A DNA stretch of 34,073 nt from an uncultured Pelagibacteraceae bacterium (GTDB lineage Bacteria > Pseudomonadota > Alphaproteobacteria > Pelagibacterales > Pelagibacteraceae). A program made the position numbers and the translations under genes. Positions 32,700-34,073 of the stretch are shown piece by piece; position 1 is the stretch's first letter, and each line of letters begins with the position of its first letter. Below the pieces are notes generated by a model. It searched no databases. It saw only the letters and a program-made list of their open reading frames with translations, and was not told the DNA's origin. The stretch is from assembly GCA_902519695.1 (NCBI GenBank), contig CABYKN010000009.1, forward strand, positions 1-34,073, written 5' to 3'.

Positions 32700-33194
32700 A
32701 TGAGGGCATTGCGAGCTATTAATAATTTGCTAGCAAAAGCTGCAATTTCGCTCGCAATGTTCATTGTCTTTTTAATGGTGGCAGCTTTAGCATTAAGCGC
32801 CACAACAAGATTTATCACAGGTACAGGATTTGCGTGGTTTATTGAATTACCACCCGTAATGGTTAGTTGGTTAGTATTTCCATTATTAGGTCCTTTATTA
32901 AAACAAGGACAACATATTAAAGTAGATTTTTTAAGTCACTATTTGTCTGAAAAATCAAAAAATATTATTGGAACAATCGTAAATTTAATAGCTCTAATTT
33001 CTGCGTGCGTCTTCTTTAAAGCAGGAGTTGATGCAACAACAATGTATTACAATTTAGGACAAATGATGGAATTAGAAATTAATATTCCAATTTGGTGGAT
33101 GTTTTTAGCATTTCCAGTTGGTTTTTTAATTTTAGCATTAACTTCGTTAGAGCTTATTTTATACAATTTAAAAAAACTTTCAGGGAAAGAATAA
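32700..33194 (+). CDS. dctQ: TRAP transporter small permease subunit, DctQ family
   Basis: A 164-residue protein with four membrane helices (about 15-37, 50-70, 87-108, 128-150) and the DctQ signature around WLVFPLLGPLLKQGQHIKVDF (split 57-77). It forms the small membrane subunit that joins DctP and DctM. It starts 28 bases after dctP and its stop directly abuts the dctM start. Confidence 0.92.
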   Translation: MRALRAINNLLAKAAISLAMFIVFLMVAALALSATTRFITGTGFAWFIELPPVMVSWLVFPLLGPLLKQGQHIKVDFLSHYLSEKSKNIIGTIVNLIALISACVFFKAGVDATTMYYNLGQMMELEINIPIWWMFLAFPVGFLILALTSLELILYNLKKLSGKE

Positions 33195-34073
33195 ATGTTT
33201 GGACTAGCTTTTATTATTTCTCTTGTAACTTTAGTTATCTCAGTTCCAATATTTTTAGTTTTTGGTTTAGGGAGTTCTTTAGCTGCAATCGCTGGATTAA
33301 ATTTGCCGTGGTCAGTTCTTATTCAAGTTTCATTTGGTGCATTAACTAAACATGTCCTAATCGCCGTTCCATTATTTATTTTTACTGGAATGGCTATGTT
33401 AAAAGGTGGAGCAGCATCAAGACTAGTAAAATTTACAACAACACTAGTTGGTCATTGGCCAGGTGGATTAGGTGTTGCAATGGTTATTGCGATGGGTTTT
33501 TTTGCAGCTTTTTGTGGATCCATACTTGCAGCAATCACTGCTGTTGGGACAATCATGATGCCAAAGATGATTGAACAAGGTTATCCAACTCCATTTGTTG
33601 TTGTCTTAGCTGCTTCTGCTGCTCTCTTAGAGGCATTAATACCTCCTTCCAATGCAGCAATACTATTTAGCGCTCTAACTAATGTACCTGTATCAAAAAC
33701 CTTTGCTGCAGGTGTTATACCAGGCCTAGTTCTCCTTGTTTTAATGGTCCTTCTAGTTTTGTTTAAATGCAGGCATATTAGAACAGATGAAAAAGCATCT
33801 TTAAGAGAAAGAGTAAGTTCTTTTATCGCTGCGCTACCAGCATTAATCACCCCAGTGATAATTTTAGGTGGAATTTATGCAGGGATACTTACTCCTTCTG
33901 AATCCGCCGCTGTTGCAGGTGTTTATGCAGTTCTAATTGGATTTTTAATTTACCGTGAACTAACATTTTCATCTTTGATGAGCTGTTTAAGAGAAACGGC
34001 CATCATTACAGCTGTTATTTTTGCAATTATAGCAACCGCAACATTTTTAAGTGTTGTTTTAACTTATACACAA
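33195..34073 (+). CDS. dctM: TRAP transporter large permease subunit, DctM family, 3' end missing
   Basis: ATG 33195 immediately follows the dctQ stop. The 293 visible codons run open to the window edge; a full DctM is about 420-440 residues, so roughly two thirds are present. Motifs include AVPLFIFTGMAML (about 54-66), FFAAFCGSILAAITAVGTIMMP (split near 97-118), ALLEALIPPSNAAILF (near 143-158) and GGIYAGILTPSESAAVAGVYA (near 225-245), all typical of the DctM/TRAP-T large subunit, a secondary transporter that normally uses Na+ coupling. Confidence 0.95.
   Translation, partial: MFGLAFIISLVTLVISVPIFLVFGLGSSLAAIAGLNLPWSVLIQVSFGALTKHVLIAVPLFIFTGMAMLKGGAASRLVKFTTTLVGHWPGGLGVAMVIAMGFFAAFCGSILAAITAVGTIMMPKMIEQGYPTPFVVVLAASAALLEALIPPSNAAILFSALTNVPVSKTFAAGVIPGLVLLVLMVLLVLFKCRHIRTDEKASLRERVSSFIAALPALITPVIILGGIYAGILTPSESAAVAGVYAVLIGFLIYRELTFSSLMSCLRETAIITAVIFAIIATATFLSVVLTYTQ

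Noticed and set aside
33092..33349. Plus-strand open frame across the dctQ/dctM junction
   Set aside because: It is out of frame with both genes, which abut perfectly and carry clear family motifs.
33581..33850. Minus-strand open frame inside dctM
   Set aside because: It is antisense to a strongly conserved DctM coding region and has no family features.
1..34073. CRISPR array, prophage, insertion sequence or defence island
   Set aside because: I saw no spaced direct repeats, transposase, integrase, terminal repeats or nuclease/toxin modules on either strand.

Overview
The window is very AT-rich (about 30% G+C by eye, not counted) and packed with genes. The longest stretch without a gene is roughly 120 bases, so no region over 300 bases lacks one. 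The gene content and order point to a streamlined, free-living marine alphaproteobacterium, most likely of the Pelagibacterales (SAR11) type. The reasons are the divergent hemC/tsaD pair, tsaD next to an EVE-domain gene and acs, the rpe / heparinase II-III / purH run, the TRAP and Na+/solute transporters, extensive start/stop overlaps and the near absence of terminators. The assignment is inference; there is no rRNA gene here to test it.

Layout. 1-595: start of an exported beta-helix protein (-), running off the left edge. 666-2284: photolyase/cryptochrome-family gene and a translationally coupled DUF2256 zinc-ribbon-like gene (-). 2312-5082: short-chain dehydrogenase and PQQ-type sugar dehydrogenase (+), meeting a metallo-beta-lactamase-fold hydrolase (-). 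5089-8882: tesA-like esterase (-) divergent from a ybbA-ybbP-like ABC transporter (+), the same arrangement as in E. coli. 8889-12724: one compact minus-strand run hemC-hemD-mscS-yggT-folD. 12783-16302: tsaD, EVE protein and acetyl-CoA synthetase (+). 16299-16928: an unrecognised conserved-looking protein (-). 17040-19135: two-subunit Na+/solute symporter (+), followed by the only clear rho-independent terminator. 19182-23386: small membrane protein, rpe, heparinase-family protein, purH (+). 23387-24654: phhB, sulfotransferase and tRNA-Gly(GCC) (-). 24777-26499: LON-domain protein (+) and a UbiH-like monooxygenase (-). 26561-29193: ftsK and lolA (+). 29186-31562: GNAT, HIT and three tandem type IV pilin-like genes (-). 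31655-34073: TRAP transporter genes dctP, dctQ and a truncated dctM (+).

How the genes fit together. Acs and the symporter could form an acetate or other monocarboxylate uptake and activation module, but the symporter substrate is inferred. hemC and hemD supply consecutive steps of tetrapyrrole synthesis; folD and purH link one-carbon folate chemistry to purine synthesis. Most of the remainder is housekeeping: division and chromosome segregation, lipoprotein sorting, tRNA t6A modification, ubiquinone synthesis.

Most notable points: (i) three tandem pilin paralogs with identical 28-residue mature N-termini but heavily diverged synonymous codons; (ii) a photolyase-family protein with none of the usual Fe-S cysteine ligands in place; (iii) a canonical EF-hand-like loop in the symporter; (iv) a lysine/arginine-rich N-terminal extension on acetyl-CoA synthetase; (v) an SDR without its catalytic tyrosine; (vi) divergent tesA/ybbA start codons that overlap; (vii) an inverted repeat over the likely dctP promoter. 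I found no CRISPR array, prophage, insertion sequence or obvious defence system.
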